NCBI RefSeq assembly: GCF_964340395.1 | Contig: NC_135567.1 | Span: 17,073,806 to 17,137,805 of the forward strand | DNA length: 64,000 bases | Direction of reading: 5' to 3' | From: Glandiceps talaboti | Lineage: Eukaryota > Hemichordata > Enteropneusta > Spengelidae | Part shown: piece after piece, positions 59,880 to 64,000 of the stretch | Layout: each line of letters starts with the position of its first letter | How positions within the stretch are numbered: the stretch's first letter is position 1 | The notes under the pieces: model-generated | What the model saw: only the letters and a program-made list of their open reading frames with translations | Told to the model about the DNA's origin: nothing | Database searches by the model: none | Made by a program: the position numbers and the translations under genes

Positions 59880-60670
59880 CCAAATTTTACCATATTTCCC
59901 CCACCTTGTTACCGGGATTCCTCACAACCTTGGCAGAAAACACTGCACAGCGTTTACATCGTAAAACAATAAATTCTACCAACACAACATACTTTCATCG
60001 TGACAAAACCGCTTTATGTCAACATCGTATTGCTTGTAAGTATAGCCGGATTTCAATGGCACTTCACTAAAGCACTCAGCTACTGTAGAAGATAGCAACA
60101 TAACAAATAAACAGAAGGTGTTATAAAGAACTATAAAAATGCAGTGAACCAAATTGCTATGATACAGTCCTTCAATGGAAATATTATTCTTCACCTGGAG
60201 ACATTTCTTATGCCACTTTTACCCTATTTCCCCATCCCCATACCTGTTACAAGGGTTCCCCAAGACCTTGGCAGCAGTGTGTCCTCTAAGCCAATTTGAC
60301 GCACCACTGATGCACACAATTTTCTAGTGACACACCAAAATTTAGTGGTCCCCTGTATCTTACTATGTGGTGACTCACAAGAAATAGCAGTTTTTATCAT
60401 TTTGACTCACAACAACAAAATTATGCTATTATAAGAGGGCACACTGCATGGCAGAAAACACAGTGCAGGATTTAGCATCATAAATCAATGAATTCTGATA
60501 GTACAACAGACTTCCTGGTGATGAAATCGCTTTATATCAGCACCATATTTCTTGTAAGTATAGCCGGATTTCAGTGGCACTTCACTAAAGCACTCAGCTA
60601 CTGCACAAGATAGCAACATAACAAATAAACAGAAGGTGTTAGAAGGATCTATAAAAATGCAGTGAATCAA
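59880..60670 (-). other. Local duplication with two copies of an exon-like sequence
   Basis: Copy A is about 59880-60135 and copy B about 60215-60670, the latter interrupted by a MITE. On the minus strand each has a pyrimidine-rich acceptor ending CTACAG or GTGCAG and then an open frame (AECFSEVPLKSGYTYKQYDV in A, with DIKRF following). A ends at a good GTATGT donor (exon 59993-60082); in B the donor reads GTCTGT. The peptides stay similar (QYDVDIKRF versus KYGADIKRF). Possible duplicated exon of an unrecognised gene, or a repeat. Confidence 0.3.
60275..60446. mobile_element. hAT-like MITE, CAGTGTGCCC family, with an empty site nearby
   Basis: CAGTGTGTCCTCTAAGCCAA to AGAGGGCACACTG, flanked by CTTGGCAG and CATGGCAG. 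The paralogous copy A of the host duplication has CTTGGCAG only once (59929-59936) and no element. Confidence 0.92.
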
Positions 60671-60889
60671 GTTAGTTGTCATGATGAATGGCAATATAGT
60701 CGTAACTATGCATTAGTTAGTAAGTATGTACAGTTAAAAATACAAAAGTTGTAACTCGATCTCGTCTTCTCCTAGAATATATATATGTATATTTTTAGTA
60801 CAACCAATACATTGTATGTAGTGCTGTGGTCATTAAGTGTCTGTATTTGAGATGATGTTATTAGAAATGGGCTCTTGTCATTTAGTATG

Positions 60890-61370
60890 GTTTCTAGCAC
60901 AACTAAATTCAGGTTCAGTAATGCTGTGGCCATGAAATCTCTGTGTGGTGGTGGTATTAGAGATAGTCTTGTCATTTAGTATGTCTTTAGCACAACTGTA
61001 ATGCTGTGACCATGAAATCTCTGTGTGGTGGTGTTATTAGAAATAGTCTTGTCATTTAGTATGGTTTTTAGCACAACTAAATTCAGGTTTAGTAATGCTG
61101 TGGTCATGAAATCTCTGTGTGGTGGTGGTATTAGAGATAGTCTTGGCATTTAGTATGTCTTTAGTACAACTGAATTCAGGTTCAGTAATGCTGTGGCCAT
61201 GAAATATCTTTGTTGTGGTGTTATTAGAAATAGTCTTGGCATTTAGTATGTCTTTAGCACAACTGTAATGCTGTGGTCATGAAATCTCTGTGGTGGTGTT
61301 ATTAGAAATAGTCTTGGCATTTAGTATGGTTTTAGCACAACTGTAATGCTGTGGCTATGAAATGTGGTGT
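60890..61370. repeat. Tandem repeat, about 70-90-bp unit, 6 copies
   Basis: Units contain TTTAGCACAACTAAATTCAG, GTTCAGTAATGCTGTGG, CATGAAATCTCTGTGTGGTG and ATTAGAAATAGTCTTGTCAT. The head matches the dispersed repeat at 4006-4375. Confidence 0.9.
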
Positions 61371-61561
61371 TCTGTGGTGTACTAATCTTGTGCTGAGTCT
61401 GTTTTATACAGTTCAAAAACTACAAACTGACCACTATTCTCAACACATGGATGGCTGAACTTTGCCAGAGTCTTTTATGATTAATATGTTGTAGACTGGT
61501 GTTTACACTGAGATGTGTTAGTTTGTAAATTATGGTCACTTGAAGTGGTTATAATTTACAG

Positions 61562-61680
61562 AAGTGACTTCTAGGAATCCACTTTGTGGAGTCCAGTACT
61601 TTATTGTAACCATACAGAGCCGACCATACATTGTACAGTACCCTAGTCATACACAGCCCTACATGCAGTTCTTTGATGAG
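61562..61680 (+). CDS. Internal coding exon of an unrecognised gene
   Basis: A good acceptor (ATAATTTACAG) opens a 119-bp stretch closed by GAG/GTAAAT. The only open frame (two bases completing a codon, then 39 codons; phase 2 in, phase 0 out) encodes VTSRNPLCGVQYFIVTIQSR followed by PYIVQYPSHTQPYMQFFDE. The other two plus frames have early stops. Composition (aromatic, few simple repeats) looks like a folded cytosolic protein. I do not recognise the family. Partner exons would lie in the gene-poor DNA to the left or past the right edge. Confidence 0.5.
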
Positions 61681-61730
61681 GTAAATATACATACATACAT
61701 ACTGTGTTCACTGTTGAAGAGATCTTTAAT

Positions 61731-62075
61731 TAAAGTGGCCATATGGATGAGAATTTGGTATTTATTTTGGATTTTTATTTGATAAAACAGCTTCACTAAG
61801 TTTTTCTACTTGAAAAAATAATGTGAAATAACATATACCAAGTCACAACTCAATAAACAGCAAAACATTAAACAATGTGTAAAATGTTTGTTATTGTACG
61901 TTCAATAACAAACTTTTTGCACTTTTTGCATCTTTTTGCAATGTATTGAGTTATGAACATGGACTTGGTATATGTTATTTCACATTATTTTTTCAAGTAG
62001 AAAAAATTAGTGAAGCTGTGTTATCAAATAAAAATCCAAAATAAATACCAAATTCTCATCCATATGGCCACTTTA
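61731..62075. mobile_element. Foldback element, AAAGTGGCCATATGG family, best copy
   Basis: About 345 bp; arms of about 150 bp are almost perfect inverted repeats (AAAGTGGCCATATGGATGAG...CTCATCCATATGGCCACTTT), with a short AT-rich centre around TTTTTGCACTTTTTGCAT. It could form one long hairpin. No coding capacity. Confidence 0.92.
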
Positions 62076-62489
62076 AAGTTAGTGAAATAAAGGCTATTGT
62101 TATAGTGAATGTTTGTTAGAGACAGAGTTGCTACTAGGTGGAGATAAAGAAACAAAACTAGTTCATGCAACTGTCCACCTCACTGATTGTCTATATTGAT
62201 TGAGTTGTTGTCAGTTTTAGACAGAAAGATAAAATGAAAATTCTTCTTTGTGATGAAGAAAGAGAAATGGAGGTGGTCCGTATGACGTGCTTTGTTATCA
62301 TATTGGCAGAACCGTTCCCTGTTGAAAATGAAGAAACAAAAATATTTCTTGCCAAGTGATTAAAGGTTTTGTGCAGGTAATGGTATACATGTATAAAAGA
62401 GACAGCAAATAAGATGTGTAATTTGGTAACATTAAAGATGAGAGTGGAAAATGAGAGATAGAGACAAACAGATAGACACAGAGAGACAG

Positions 62490-62814
62490 ACAAACACAGG
62501 GACAGCAGTAGACTTGCAGGCAGAGCCAGACAAACAGACAGATAGATAGATCTAGATACAGGGACAGCGATGGATAGACATACAGACAGACACACAGACA
62601 GACAGACACAGGGACAGAGATGGACATACATATGTAGGCAGAGCCAGACAGAGACAGATAGACAGATAGATCTAGATACAGGGACAGCGATGGACAGACA
62701 GACATACAGACACAGGGACAGAGATGGACATACATATGTAGGCAGAGCCAGACAGAGACAGATAGACAGACAGATACAGAGACAGAGAGATGGACAGACA
62801 TAGGACACAGACAA

Positions 62815-62869
<55 letters not shown>

Positions 62870-62880
62870 AACAAACTGAC
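62490..62880. repeat. GACA / CAGA microsatellite with longer-period repeats
   Basis: ACAG-rich throughout, with two or three copies of a longer unit (GATACAGGGACAGCGATGGA, CATACATATGTAGGCAGAGC) and a pure ACAG block at about 62820-62862. Long Ser/Cys/Leu frames on the minus strand are artefacts. Confidence 0.96.
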
Positions 62881-63053
62881 AGCCAGAGACAGACAGTGAG
62901 AAAAAAATATTTCCTTCTCTATACTTTTGTGCAAGGTTTTTGGTCAGGGCAATCCATCATAACATTGTTGGAACTTGGATAGATTGTACCACCTCATCAC
63001 CCTACACAATGACATGTACGCTGTTGGTGTTTGCATACATTTTGTATTGACAG

Positions 63054-63223
63054 ACTTGTTTCCAGTTCTGAAAAGAAGTGAAAACAAAAATTGCGTTTTT
63101 GTTATCGAACATTTGTCAAGATGTGCACGTCAACAGAGGAAGGGAGAAAGGCATTCTTTCTGTCATTTTGAACAGATCTATAGGCTCTGCCAACAAACTT
63201 CAGAGGAGTTGTATCATGAGTGA
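63054..63223 (+). other. Candidate terminal exon, weak
   Basis: After the acceptor-like TTTGTATTGACAG an open frame of 56 codons ends in TGA at 63223 (LFPVLKRSENKNCVFVIEHL… …QTSEELYHE). Sequence is non-repetitive and Cys/His-containing. Its phase does not fit directly to the exon at 61562-61680, so another exon would be needed. No family recognised. Confidence 0.2.
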
Positions 63224-63249
63224 AAGAATGACATTGTCAGCAATCTGGT

Positions 63250-63945
63250 ACTACGTAGGTAGTTTTGGAAAGGAGAATGTGTTTTGTAATCTGTATTGTC
63301 CGTAACTTGGTAGGTAGTTTTGGAAAGGACCGTTTGTTTTGTAACACTGTTGTCAGTAACTTGGTAGGTAGTTTTGGAAAGGACCGTTTGTTTTGTAACA
63401 CTGTTGTCAGTAACTTGGTAGGTAGTTTTAGAAAGGACCGTTTGTTTTGTAACACTGTTGTCAGTAACTTGGTAGGTAGTTTTGGAAAGGACCGTTTGTT
63501 TTGTAGCACTGTTGTCAGTAACTTGGTAGGTAGTTTTGGAAAGGACCGTTTGTTTTGTAACACTGTTGTCAGTAACTTGGTAGGTAGTTTTGGAAAGGAC
63601 CGTTTGTTTTGTAGCACTGTTGTCAGTAACTTGGTAGGTAGTTTTAGAAAGGACCGTTTGTTTTGTAACACTGTTGTCAGTAACTTGGTAGGTAGTTTTG
63701 GAAAAGGACCGTTTGTTTTGTAACACTGTTGTCAGTAACTTGGTAGGTAGTTTTGGAAAGGACCGTTTGTTTTGTAGCACTGTTGTCAGTAACTTGGTAG
63801 GTAGTTTTAGAAAGGACCGTTTGTTTTGTAACACTGTTGTCAGTAACTTGGTAGGTAGTTTTGCAAAAGGACGGTTTGTTTTATAACACTTGTCAGTAAC
63901 TTGGTAGGTAGTTTTAGAAAGGACCGTTTGTTTTGTAACACTACA
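63250..63945. repeat. Minisatellite, 54-bp unit, about 12 copies
   Basis: Units GGTAGGTAGTTTTGGAAAGG, ACCGTTTGTTTTGTAACACT, GTTGTCAGTAACTT. Variants (TGG/TAG before AAAG, AACACT/AGCACT) recur in order, suggesting a higher-order repeat. Open frames on both strands follow from the multiple-of-three period. Confidence 0.96.
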
Positions 63946-64000
63946 TATTGATGTGGTTTTGTGCAACCTATGTAAATACAGTCCTGTCCTTATCTGAAAT

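Noticed and set aside
62191-62934. 247-codon Ser/Cys/Leu/Val minus-strand open frame resembling a membrane protein
   Set aside because: Translation of a GACA-rich microsatellite; hydrophobicity follows from CTGT/GTCT codons.
63214-63966. 250-codon Thr/Lys/Gln minus-strand open frame
   Set aside because: 54-bp minisatellite; frames on both strands remain open only because of the period.

Overview
The window is eukaryotic nuclear DNA from an invertebrate animal. Genes are split by introns with consensus GT-AG borders, coding density is low, and about half of the window is microsatellite, minisatellite and small non-autonomous DNA transposon. The proteins have clear animal counterparts (MARS1, CRYL1, HSD11B1L, MICOS13). 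I cannot fix the phylum from the sequence; a marine deuterostome such as a hemichordate is a guess.

Layout. 97-3182 (-): the first four coding exons of cytosolic methionyl-tRNA synthetase (MARS1), running off the left edge. 3418-6339 (+): a complete two-exon lambda-crystallin / L-gulonate 3-dehydrogenase gene (CRYL1), head-to-head with MARS1 across 235 bp. 10725-14363 (-) and 18165-21704 (-): two head-to-tail paralogous C2H2 zinc-finger genes with very repetitive N-terminal halves and matching small 5' exons. 25800-28862 (-): a complete four-exon short-chain dehydrogenase of the HSD11B1L type. 28975-32416 (+): a complete four-exon MICOS13 (MIC13/QIL1) gene whose start codon lies only 112 bp from that of the dehydrogenase. 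32417-61561: about 29 kb with no gene I can support, filled with MITEs, foldback elements and tandem arrays. 61562-61680 (+): one convincing coding exon of an unrecognised protein; a weaker candidate follows at 63054.

The genes are housekeeping or metabolic (translation, glucuronate/pentose metabolism, steroid or lipid redox, mitochondrial cristae) plus a private zinc-finger pair; nothing links them in one pathway. The most informative points are the very tight divergent HSD11B1L-MICOS13 promoter, which I recall as also adjacent in human; the zinc-finger pair with two family-specific conserved blocks outside the fingers; MITE families whose target-site duplications can be read directly, one with an empty paralogous site in the window; several MITEs whose ends have expanded into minisatellites; a decayed copy of a dehydrogenase exon end beside a MITE; and arrays carrying repeated transcription-factor-like sites (DR1, X-box plus CRE, CCAAT). 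All exon borders were read by eye from splice consensus, reading phase and similarity to remembered family sequences.
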